Shown here: positions 39,401 to 50,870 of the stretch, piece after piece
Layout of the letters: each line of letters starts with the position of its first letter
Position numbering within the stretch: the first letter of the stretch is position 1
Origin: Tetrahymena elliotti 4EA
Lineage: Eukaryota; Ciliophora; Oligohymenophorea; Hymenostomatida; Tetrahymenidae
Assembly (NCBI GenBank): GCA_000231825.2
Contig: JH720293.1
Span: forward strand, 1,922,001-1,986,000
Direction of reading: 5' to 3'
Length of the DNA: 64,000 nt
Program-made: the position numbers and the translations under genes
Notes under the pieces: generated by a model
Seen by the model: only the letters and a program-made list of their open reading frames with translations
Database searches by the model: none
Told to the model about the DNA's origin: nothing

Positions 39401-42400
39401 ATTTACTTATGTAATTTCTCCATTTTAAATTTCTATCAAAAGAAAATATAGATATTAATCATCATTATTTATTGTAAAATATTGAGAGCAAATAAAATAC
39501 TTCCTAAAGATGTAACAATTTGGGGAAAAATAACTTTGCAAATTAACAGGAATAGGCATGCTCAAAACTAGTTTAGTTTATCCACTATATTATACTGGAA
39601 ATTAATAAGAATTTAATACCTCATTAGAATAAACTGAGTATATAGATAACTCAGCATTAAAATCACAGGTGTATGAATTATTTTCATCAATCAAGTCATA
39701 AGAAACTATTGAGTAAAAATCAGGTAAACTAAATATCATACAATACTAACTAGGAACAATATAAAACCCTTAACCATTATAATAAGTACTAAGTTTTATA
39801 TTTTTGACTTCAAATCCAACATCATTAAGTTTTATTTCCTAGAAAGTTCCTTTTGATGTCTCAAATAAAAGTTAATTTTGGAAAAATACGTACATTTCAT
39901 TTTCAACAAATTCAATACCTTCTTGATATTGGAAAGAGTACTAATAGAATTATTTATTTATAAAATTAAAAGCTCCTTGATTTAAGCAAAAAACAAAAGA
40001 ATTGATTTTGGTTTAAAAACAGTCAACCAGCTCATTTGTATGCTCATAAGTATGACCTACTATAAGCTAATTTTGTTTTATCTAATATGATGTTATTTTA
40101 TTTTAAGAGCAAACCAATAAAATTTCATAGTTGTTAAACCAAAAAGCTCTATCATTTAAATTTAGCAACAGAGGACTTACTGCTTATTCTAGGTTATCTA
40201 GGTATTGAAATTAAACAGTTTTTGAATTAAAGTCATCAATAACTGTAATAATGATGCCATACAATTCATATAGCCACCAATTATAATTGTATTAGAGTGA
40301 TTCTTTATTATCAATTTATTTCATAGAGTTTGAATTGAGAAGATTTTTAATGATTTAGAAAGAATTTTAACTACTAACCAATAGTATGTTTAGAGTTTCA
40401 TCAAGTTATTATTAAGTTTAAAACTATTTTAATGGATGTCCTAAAGATAGTGCAATAAATTTATTATTATTCAGGATAGTTGTCAAAGTTGAAGTGTATT
40501 AATTTTATAATAGAATATATTGTGACTGTTAAAAACTTTTTTCAATCAATGTAGTGAAGAATATTTATCTTTATAAATAAGCAGTATTAAACTGGTTATT
40601 GGCTTGATCAAATTAATATATTAAAATACTAAAACTATTAATATAATAATTGTTGATATCAACATTTCTAAATTAAACTATTATACATTAAGAAAACTCA
40701 TCATAAAAAATATTTTAAAATTAAATTGCTTAAATAGCAAGTTATCCTTCTTAGTATTGAGTTTCTAAAGTTTGAACAGAAGCTTAATCATTTAAATTAA
40801 AAATATTAATTTATAATTAACTATTTCTTTGAGCTAAAATCACCAAGAGCCTCATACCTTAACTTAAAATAAGAAAGTTATGATCTACAAAATTAGAGTC
40901 TATTTCGAAGTTTTAGTATTCTTCATTTAAAATGATCTTTTTATTTGAAAGGTCAACTGAGTAGGTTTGAATAAATGCAGAATAATAGTTGTATAATAAA
41001 ATTGAAAAAGTTAAATTATCTTCAACTTTTATTAAGCAATCATAATCATAAAATTGAATCTGGTTTACAAAAACTCCATCACTATAAACTAAGATACTTA
41101 AATAATAGTATTTTGGTTAAATCAAAAATATTTAAGTATTTTAGTCAGTTGAAAGATTTTAAAGAAAAAATTTGGGTTATTCAATCTCTGAGTAAGTTTA
41201 GTACAATATTTGCAGCTGATCTCTTTTAATCTTATAGACTATTATATTTTATTAAGTATCTAAAATTATAAAACATGGGTATTTAAATTCAGCTATTTTT
41301 GCATAAGAAACTTAACTAATTATCTGAAGATTATCATAGTTCATAATCATCATTTAGTTAAGAAGAAATAGAAACAGATTTGAATATGATGAATCAAGGT
41401 GTGTGAAAATTAGACAAGAAATTGTGCAATCATATTCAAATTAAACATATTAGATTTATATTATGTAGTTACTATTAGTATCTATTTTGTGTATCACTAA
41501 TAATTATTAATCTATTTTATAACTTATTATCAATAATTCGTTAGCTAAGCTGTTATAAAGTAGCATCTACTGTTCAGGACTTTAACCAATTTTAACTTAT
41601 AATTTCGAATTAAAATATTCATACCCTAATTAAAACTAACTTTAAAGTATTTAAATATTATTTTAGCTATCTAATCTAAAGCAAGCAAATATGTTCTACT
41701 AAGAAAGACATAAATCTTTAAAATTTATGTATGCATCATTTATTTATTTTTTAAAAGTGTAACCTTTTAACAATTTTAGTTAAAATTAAGTTAATGTTGA
41801 AAGTTTAAAATTCAAAATTATTTTGATCTAATTATCTTCTATAATTCCTATTAGTAAAAATTAAGATAACTGCATTACAACAAAATTCTCATCTACTTAT
41901 TCTAACTATACAGATATAAGATTGATACTTAGTATTTATTTCAAAAGAACAATGTTATTTACTATTTTATAGTTGCCAGAAATACTTTAATCTATTGAAG
42001 TTAATTAAATACTGTAATTTTAATCATATAAATTGTATTTAGTGCCAATAATTGCAATATCTCCATATATTTTTGATATTTAACCTTTTAATTCAACCAA
42101 ATTTTAAATTTCATTCTATTAAGGCAGATCTAATGTACTTTGCTAAACATCAACTTCCATATTTTCAGAGTTTATGCTAACTTACAAAATAAGGATTTAA
42201 GTTATTAAAGTTTTATATATGATAAACTAGCCACTTTTATCTTAATAAGCTTAATCTAAAATCGAAGAAAATTCTTGAACTAAATTATTTATCACTATAA
42301 ATTTTGAAACATCTAAATCATTTATTTAATTGCTATTGCTATTAAAGCTTTTAAATAGATCTGCTATAAAAATAGTAAAAATCTAGTTTTATTTAGTTAC

Positions 42401-43510
42401 TAAAACAATATTTTCTTTCTATGAATAATTTATTGAAAAAAAACCTGAGGGAAGAGTATTAAATGGGATCTTCTTTTTGAGCTTGATACTATAACTTTAT
42501 TCATCAATAAGATCATTTCCTAATTATTGATTAATTGTATAAGTTATTTAAAATTATGCAACATTCAGTATCCCATCTTACTGTTATGAATCATAAAGTA
42601 AGTAATAAAGATAGTTTTCTTCAGAAATATAAAATCTCTTCTTTTAGTCATAATTATAGGTGTCTTGAGAGAACTCAATCTTACTAACAATTGTTTAATT
42701 GAAAATACTAAAAACATAGAGAGCCTCATTGGTAAAGACATTTAAAATATTTTTAATTTTTATTGCATTCATTATTATTTCATTATCTGTGTTAATTTGT
42801 AGAGCTTAATTAAGATCTATTAACCAAAACATTAATTTCATATCAATTAAATTGTAAATACCTATTTATTTCTAGCTAATGACAATTGATTGTTTTAACT
42901 TTTCATCTATAATAAAATCAATAATATCATCTTAAAAGTTTTAATTGCTTTCATTTAGTGAGCTAGAACAAACATCCATTTATTAGCACATCTTAGATTC
43001 TTATATTTATTAATATGTATTTGGGCAAAAGTAATCTATTTCATATTAGCTCTCATTTAAAATAGCTTTTTGAAGTGAATACTTCAACTCACTCTGATTA
43101 CTAGATTCTGATAATTAATTCAAAATACATATTTTACTGCTGGAAAGCTAAAAACCATCCTAACACGTTTAGCAGCTTTAAGAGCTGTTGCAAATATCAC
43201 AGCCTGGAATAAGACATTTAAAGCAATATTATGCTTTTGATTCAAAGTAGTAGCCTTTTTAGCATTAATCTGCAGATTACAGACAAGATATTTATGAACC
43301 TTATTCTATAATTTAAGAGCCAATTTAACACTAAAGACAAACTCCATAAATGCATTAAGTACATTCTGATTATTTGCATTAATCACAAAATAATCCCATA
43401 TTATCATATTATCCTTTTTGGCATAACTATATTTGAGATGTTAATTATGGTATAATTGGTTCTAAAAAGACATAAAAATATGTAATTATCAATAAAAAGT
43501 ACTTACTCAT
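33485..43510 (-). CDS. Giant receptor-like membrane protein B, tandem paralog of A
   Basis: 3,341 aa with no intron: start ATG 43,508-43,510 and stop TGA 33,485-33,487 are 10,026 nt apart in one frame. Same plan as copy A. Signal peptide (MSKYFLLIITYFYVFLE); Cys-rich N-terminus (about 28-135: FCDQCKQSECTQCIYGVCLQC, CFKCLIPGCDICNSSQSC); long beta-rich ectodomain; beta-helix GGG turns (near 35,950-36,130, such as GGGLRF); a membrane-proximal Cys module containing CVEGGYGHLCESCD (about 35,090-35,160); multi-span C-terminal region (about 33,880-35,000); cytoplasmic tail with TKNWRKIQ, matching TKNWKKFQ in A. The tail frame was settled by this match, since another frame is open until about 33,520. 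Nearly equal lengths but strong divergence point to an old tandem duplication. Function unknown; surface sensing or adhesion is inference. Confidence 0.85.
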
Positions 43511-46500
43511 AAGAAAGATATTAATTAGTACTAAAATATAATAATTAATTATATATTCAGTATAAAATTTCAATCAACCAAAAAACTCAAACAAAACTAA
43601 ACAAAGGTATGATATATTATGGATATTTTCTACTTGAGATTTTTGGAAATAAAATTATTTTTAATGATTCAAAAAAAAATAAAATTTTTTATTATTTACA
43701 TTCTATTTCTAATATGTTAAAATCTCAAAAAATTAGTAAATATTTATCATGAAAAACGCCTAATTGTAAAGATATCAAACGTATTAGCTAAATATAAATA
43801 CTTTGAGAAAACTTTTATTCATAGATTTTTTGAAAAACTCGAAGACTAAAAAATGTTGTTTTTAATACATGATAATTTACATGACCAAAAAAAGGTTATC
43901 TTTGAAATGATAAATAAGAATTTGAGAAAACAATAAATCAAATATGAAATATTTTTGTGATTTGATAATCTTCATCAAATTGTAACTATTTTTATTTTTT
44001 AAAAGCTGTTTTTTTTAAATAAATGAGTGTTTAATTTTTATTTTAAATTAATTATTTTTAAATAAAAATTCCTAAAAATATTTTTAGTGGTTTTGAGTAT
44101 TATTTTAACTGAAATTCCTAATTTCAAGGGCAATAAACCCATTTATCTTATCATTAAAATTTCAAAAATAAAATGAAAAGTATGCTTAAAAGATTAAACA
44201 GATAGTAAAAAAGATTTCATCTCAAATAAATCAAACCATCTATTTATTAGTGGTCCGATACGGATAGAGATATTTACTATAGCATCATTAGTAAGACTAT
44301 TTGCTTAATAGATAAACATAGTCTGTCGCAAAAGATGCAAGGTTATTTTCTCTTAAACAATTCTTTCTTTTTTTCAAAATTAACACTAAATATATATATT
44401 ATGTAAGTAATATTAAAAGAAAAGAAGACGCTATTAAATAATTTATGGTTTTCTTTCTTTGATAATAATGTTAATGTATTATTTATTTGAAAAATAATGT
44501 TAAAAATAATTCAGATTCTGTATTTTAAAGTAGATAGCATTTGTAAAAAATTCTATTATTTAATTCACTTTTAATTCATTCATTTAAAAAAAATTCTAGA
44601 AATTTTCAAAACAATATTTCATAATATAAATAATAACTATTATTAAATAATTCACCTTTCCTCTAACCTACTAAAATAACTGCAATAATCTTTTATTTAG
44701 AAAATAAAACATTCAAATTATTTGGTTCTGAAATGAGAATGATTTATTTTGAACAAAATTTAAAGTTATTCATAAAATATTTATTATTCTATTATTTTTA
44801 ATGATTTTTGAATTCATTTAATATTCCCTTCAATTGATTAGGTTTATTTCTAATTAGATTTGGATAAATAGTTTATACTTTTAAAAATGAAATTTATGAG
44901 CCAATGTTAAATAAAAAAAACACTCTCTATTAGTCTATTTTACACACTAGAAATATAAATGTTAAATTTTAGTAGATCATTTCATAGTTAAGCTCAGATA
45001 AGTATGACTTAATCAATATTATCTAATTTATTATAAAAAATTATAATTAATTTAGAAGAGATCAGATTGATCAATTAGCTTTTAATTATATAATCTAAAT
45101 GACTCTATTTTTTATCGTAATTTTAGTGTTAGCATGTGTCTCACTTTAATTAAATTTCATGAATTACCACCTTATATTTTATTAAATTTTTCATTTTTTA
45201 TTGTGTATATATAGATAGTCTGATTAGCTTTGTATTCCAAAAGTTAAACTATTTAAGGTTGAGGACCCCCTCCATAAAACAAAGGCATAAATCTTATTTA
45301 TGAAAGGTTAACCTGCTCCTTTTTTCTATTTAATAATTTTTAAATCGACTAAAAATAATAAAAATGATAAAAAAACCAAGAAATAACTGTTAAAATAGTG
45401 AGCTTTAATAGAAAGCTCATTTCATAAGAACTTGAATATCTAACCCAAATATCAATACTAATATTATTAATCGTTAATTATTTGGCATTTCAAAATAAGT
45501 TCTTCTAAAAATGTGAAATAAACGCTTTTACTGACTGGATCTAAATATTTCTTGCTAGCTAACGAGCTCTCTTTACTTGTTGTAGCTTGTTTATATAGAA
45601 TCGAAGTGTTCACATTCTAGTTGAAAGATGTTTATGTTTAACTAGAAAAAATCTGAAAAGATGTTGCAAATAGTTAAATTAAACAACCATATTTTTCTTC
45701 TCCATCGTCCTAAAAAAGGATAAATTCAGATCACAACAAATCTACATTTTTTCTTAACTTTTTAAGAAATAAAATAATTTTGTAAGGGAGTAAGTTTACC
45801 CTTATTTCATCAAAAAAACAGTTATGTTCTCCTCATCCATTAGTCCTCATCCTTTCTTTTCTTTTAGGATTCAATAAGAGCTATCTCTAACATCAAAGTT
45901 AAAGTCAAAAATTCATAAATGAATATCTTTTTTCAATAAAATTCTTATGAAGATTTTTTATAAATTTTAAAGAATGTTTAGGCATAAATAAAAGTAGACA
46001 TGTTATTTCCAAGAAGACAATATACAGCAGGAGGAAAAAGATATATCGAAGCTAAATAGCTAATTAAATGATCAATTATTATTTGTATGTAATTTTTATT
46101 TTTTTGTGTTAGGAGCAAGCAATATTAATCAAAAATAAAATAAAAGAGGGGGGAAAATAATTGAGTAGAATCAAATAAATTAGGAGAACAAATTAATAAT
46201 AAAAAAAGTATGAATATGGTGGGAAAAATAAAAAGAAAATTAAAAAAAAAAGAAGGAAAAGTGAATTGAATTTTGTAATATTTAAGTGAATACAATACAC
46301 GAAATGAATGAATACAAAGAAGTAAAGACGAAATACAAATTCCTAACCTAAATCTTCCATCACATAATAAATTTATATAGTTATAATACTAAAGATAAGA
46401 TTTTGTTTTATTTTTAATTATTCTTTTTTTTAAATTGAAATAAATAGGTATAGTTATTTTTATGGATGATACTTAATTGATTTTGATAGATAAAATATTA
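43511..46500. other. AT-rich intergenic region upstream of receptor B
   Basis: About 3 kb with no coding frame recognised in the ciliate code. It holds the presumed promoter of the giant gene B. Three local oddities are treated as findings: a GC-richer patch near 44,240-44,350, one near 45,265-45,300, and a purine-rich plus strand from about 46,120 to 46,330. Confidence 0.6.
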
Positions 46501-49500
46501 GGTTTTAAATAATGGTGAGATTTGTTAGGGTTGCGTTGGAAGATTTAACGCAGGGAATGTATTCGCTAAAACATTTTGTAGTTGGTTAAATTACTTGGTT
46601 AAATAGTTGATGTTAGATAGATGATTTCTGATTTATTTGCAAAATTTCACGAAGAAGATTAAATGAAATTGTAAACAAGGATGATAGACAAAATTAACGA
46701 AATACCCAAAAATTGAGGGTGGAACTTAACAAGTTTTCCAAATTCGTCTGTCTTACAAACTTGCAATTAATTCTCTCTGTAAATTTGCTCTCATTTGTAC
46801 TGCTTTATGAATGCATAAACAAAATTGCTTCTTATTTTAGAGTTAGTCACTTAGTTATTAATTGATTACAAGCCATTTCATCGTTGGCCCTTATGCATTC
46901 AATCTATTTAATGTGCACATTTCTTGAAGATGAGTAAATGTGTTGCCGTAGGTTAACACAAAGAAGGATTGGTGGAAGACGATCGAAGAAATAGAAGAAA
47001 TAAAATCCAAGGCTTGCTAGCAGAAAGAAATCTGTTTTCCAAAATTGACTAGAAAGAGAAGAGCGAAACCAACTCTGTAGAGCACTGCTGCGCGGAAATA
47101 TAATTTCAATAACAATTAGAAAATTAAAATTACTTTAGAATTTCTCCAACTTCTTTTCATAATTTGAAGGAATCCTTTGGGGTGCGACTCTTGTCGCTCA
47201 ATCAAGTGCTACTTAGAGACACAGCTTAATGATGATTACAGCTTAGGATTGGGGAACATAATGACGCTTAAGTATCAGTTACCTTTCTTTTCTAAGCCCA
47301 ACCCATTTCGCAGAACGATCCTACCAAGTAGAGTAAAACCTTCTCAATTAATATAGAGCATCTACTCATTCCTATCAGTATTTCAGCATAATACTCTAAT
47401 GCTTTATGTTCATAATAATCAGCACTTACTCCATTAAACTCAGATCAGCAGCGAGCCATACTTTCAATTTCCCCTTACTATCATTCCACAATTGCAAATT
47501 CAGAAATAAATCCTGAAATGTCTTCTTACTTTTACAAATACCAAGGGACTACCACAATCACTTGAACAAAATTTATCAAGCTAAGAGGATCTCTTATTTC
47601 TCATCGATTCACCTTAATACTAGGGAGATGTTCACTTTGCATCTCAGCACGCAATAAACCTCACTTAAGTCTAGCAGCTAAACTATATTTAATCACAATA
47701 CTCTTTTAATTTGTCCAAAGTTAACTCATTCTAATACTTAGAACTTCATTATCAGACTCGAAGAGAGGTCGAATTTATGAAGATACAACCATGAAGGATT
47801 GAAACCTTTTAAGAAAAATGTTTTCCGTCTGTCTATAATAATTCTGAAGTTGACTACAAATGTAGAATACCTCAGGGACTATAAACTTCTGTACAACACT
47901 GATATAAATGGCACAATCAATATATTCAAATGAATATACTTCATAGTCTTCTTTTCAAGTTTACGATGGCTCTAACCAAGAAAGATTAAAGAAGTCTTAG
48001 TATTTCAAATGGATATCAGTTTTGCACCTTTCAAGGGGCTTGAGCTAGGGACGGGACGGTTTGAAACAATCAATGTGCTTCACACAAATCATATTTTGCT
48101 GCCATACTGTCATTTGGACTAAAATAGTATTTATATAGTATTAGAGATGCTAGGGTGTTGCGGAGGGTGAAAATTCGATGGAAGAGAGTCTTAGAAACTT
48201 AACAATTTCTTTCAACCAACAGGCATTAAAAGGATCAGAAGTTTTTTTATTGCAAAAGTCTTTGAGTTTCAGGAGTATAAAGAAAGTATTTATTGGCAAG
48301 CTATTAAATTGAGCAAGAGTAAGCACTAAGAATCTTTGAGATGGCTTTTCATAACCTACTGTAAAACCATGTGTTTTACCTCTCAAAACTGAACAACCCA
48401 TTATTAGTGGGAGATAGGGAGAATTAATTGCTAAGAGAAAGGTATAAATGATAAGATATGTTCTATGGGAAGAAGCAAAGTGAGAGGGCGCATGATTCAA
48501 CAAAATTCCTAGAAGGAATAAGTGCGCACATCAGTCATACCAATTTTGGACTGCTATCATCAGCTGCGAATCTGGTTTCGCTCCGGAATGAACTACCAAA
48601 GAGAAGCAGATCAATTCAAAAGTGAAAAGGTTAAGAAATAATAGCAAATTTTATATCTAAAAGTTTAATAAAAAAAATAAAACCCTTTTTCAAGTCCTTC
48701 TTAGGAGGGGACCTCATCCGCACTACCTTCATCTTCCGCAGACACTTCAGCTTCAGCGAAGAAGCCAAAATAAAAGCTTGGACTCTAGTAATACAGACAG
48801 AGACCTCTTCGGAAGGAGCACAGCTAACTCAGAGTTTGTTCTGGTACTTTTGTCAGTTGTGGGACATTTAATAAATAAGTGGGTCTTCATAAATCTCTGA
48901 AGGGACTTCATCTTCTCTTTCATAATCCGTCTTGTACTTAGATTTCTTCTAGCTGGCTTGCTGTCATTTGCGTGCATGCATGTTAAAATCTTCATACGGC
49001 AGCAACACATTTTCCTCTAGAAAATTAGTTTAATTCTTTGTCACGTCCTCCTCCTCTTCTCATCTTTCATCCTAAAGCAGGATGGGGTAACTAACAGCGG
49101 GAAGTAAGAAAATTAAAAAAAAATAATTCATCTCATGTTGTAAAAAGTAGTCTTAGGCTACTAAGAAATGGCTCTGCTTTCCTCAAAAATCGAAGAAAAG
49201 CAGAATGTCACTCTTTTTACCCAAAATTCCTTTATAACAACTTTTTGAGTCTTCCTTTAGACGCTGAGAGTCCAAATGGTTGATAAATGAAATGTTAAAA
49301 ACAATAAATAAAACTGTTCATATAACAAGCAGTAAAGCATTCATGGAGCTAAACACGCAAATCCATGCAAAGAATGAGAGTGAGAGTGAGAGAGAGAGAG
49401 GTTTTGTGCACATTTAAAATTTTTTTTCTTGATAAAAAATTGAGCAGAACTTTCACTGAGGTAGATCCTAAGAAGCTACAAAATAGGTCTGTCAAAGGCA

Positions 49501-49767
49501 TTGTTATTAGGCATTTCAAACTTTGATAGTGTAGGGACTTATTAGGCTAGGTAAGAGTGAGAAAATCACAAGAAAGTAGTGAATTTTCTTCAAATAAAGT
49601 TCTTTGTTGGATGTCTAGCTTCGTTATTATTTTGCGTAAATCATTGAACCATCTTAATAAAGGAGGTAGAGAGGAAAAATTGATTAGAATTTAGAAATTA
49701 GCTTTCTTATATAGAATCTAAATTGAATGAAGTCTATAAATAGCATTCATTAAAAATGTCACTTTAT
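46500..49767. other. GC-rich non-coding island 3' of the cyclin gene
   Basis: By eye many 60-nt lines here reach roughly 40% or more G+C, against about 15-25% in other spacers of this window, yet no frame stays open long in the ciliate code on either strand. The longest standard-code frame (48,150-48,503, minus) has an amino-acid makeup unlike the neighbouring genes. A (GA)n run lies at 49,375-49,401. A patch at about 48,690-49,060 (minus) shows protein-like acidic stretches broken by TGA. Candidates are a structured or long non-coding RNA, a very long 3' UTR of the cyclin gene, or a degenerate older gene. I recognise no known RNA family. Confidence 0.55.
49375..49401. repeat. (GA)n microsatellite
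   Basis: Run of GAGAGTGAGAGTGAGAGAGA type with two T interruptions, inside the GC-rich island and about 370 bp beyond the cyclin stop codon. Confidence 0.9.
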
Positions 49768-50870
49768 TCAGAAAGAGAATTAGCTAACATAAGTTTCAAA
49801 GGTTTCGTCACTAACATATAATCTGAAATCGATCATTTCGCAGAAAGTGGCTTCAAGTTCATTAAGTTCTTCCTTCTTAACTCCTCCAATCTTAGCGTAG
49901 TAGTCATTCTTTAAGGTTTAGTCAAAGTTGTATTTGATAGCGATGATAGTAGAGGCCAAAATTAATCTAATAAAAAAGAAAACAAAATTAAAAATTTGAA
50001 GGGAAATATTGTATCTTTATAACTCAAAGTATTTGTATCCTTACATATAGATATTCATTGAAAAATAAGAAAAATTTTTTTGAAAGGTTTTCGTGTTATC
50101 CATCTTCATAAAGAAGGGAAGCGATCCTTTTAAATTGAAACGTCGTATTAAATCAAATTGTAATTTTCTATTACAGGAACGTTCTGCTCGTTCATTATTT
50201 GATTTTTTTTTACTTTCGAGTTTCATTTGATTCTCGAAGAATAAATTGGGGTGATTGATTAATGAAATCTTTCATTTTTTAAGTAACCCATTATCTCTTA
50301 TTTTTCGAATTCATTTGAATTGCGTTATCGAAAAAATTTTTTTCTTTGCATTATTCAAGTGAGAATTGGACCGTTTTATATCTTTTTTTCATTCGATTAT
50401 ATGTTGGCTACCACTATTAACTCCCTCCTTCATGTTTTGAAGGGAAAATTCGAGCATATGCTTTGATTTTTTTCTTATCATATCCAAATGTTTTTATTTG
50501 CAAATTGATAATTTTAAGGAGTTATAAGTGGATTTAATGCAGAATGAATCCTCTTTTACCTCAAGATGGTGTATGAATTCAAAAGAATCTCTCCCATACT
50601 TTCTTGGAGTCTCTCGATATAAATCAAAGCTAATAAAAAATTAGCGTTTGAGCAATCGGTGAATTTTTGAAGTCTCTTCAAGTAGTCCATGATGGAGATG
50701 GGAGGCAATTTTTTAGCAGCGAATGTAGGATTAGGAACTGCTTGTTCAGCATCCTATTAATGGGCAATTTGCTCAAGATATTCGGCTATAGCTTGGATGT
50801 TGATTGATTTTTCAATCTTTTCACCATCAGAGGTAATTTACAACATGGAATTTTGATTGTTTTGAGTCAT
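49768..50870 (-). CDS. P/U-type (PHO80-like) cyclin
   Basis: 169 aa, two exons. Start ATG 50,868-50,870 (MTQNNQNSML), stop TGA 49,768-49,770. The single intron 49,967-50,559 is 593 nt, long for this window. The cyclin box spans about residues 50-165: PPISIMDYLKRLQKFTDCSN, LALIYIERLQE, LNSYTILRLILASTIIAIKY, DYYAKIGGVKKEELNELEATF. This is the PHO80/PCL (cyclin P/U) pattern, including the conserved YYAK-x-GGV-x4-LN-x-LE block. Such cyclins bind a CDK (Pho85/CDK5-like) and control nutrient responses or the cell cycle; the partner is not visible here. The short length, box plus a brief N-terminal lead, is normal for the class. The intron and downstream region share raised GC content, a possible sign of post-transcriptional control. 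Confidence 0.93.

Noticed and set aside
43511..46500. Chromosome breakage sequence or telomeric GGGGTT repeats
   Set aside because: The only similar text (aggttgagg...) does not match the 15-nt breakage consensus, and no GGGGTT/AACCCC array is present.
48150..48503. 117-residue minus-strand frame in the GC-rich island with no TAA, TAG or TGA
   Set aside because: Composition is unlike the local proteins and no motif is visible. The lack of stops follows from the higher GC content. Kept only as part of the island description.
46500..49767. Known RNA genes (tRNA, 5S, U-snRNA, SRP or telomerase RNA) in the GC-rich island
   Set aside because: Searched by eye for T-loop, A/B box, Sm-site and family core words; none matched.
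50041..50226. 61-residue frame inside the cyclin intron
   Set aside because: Intron borders are supported by the continuous cyclin box (TILR-LILA) and this frame has no family features.
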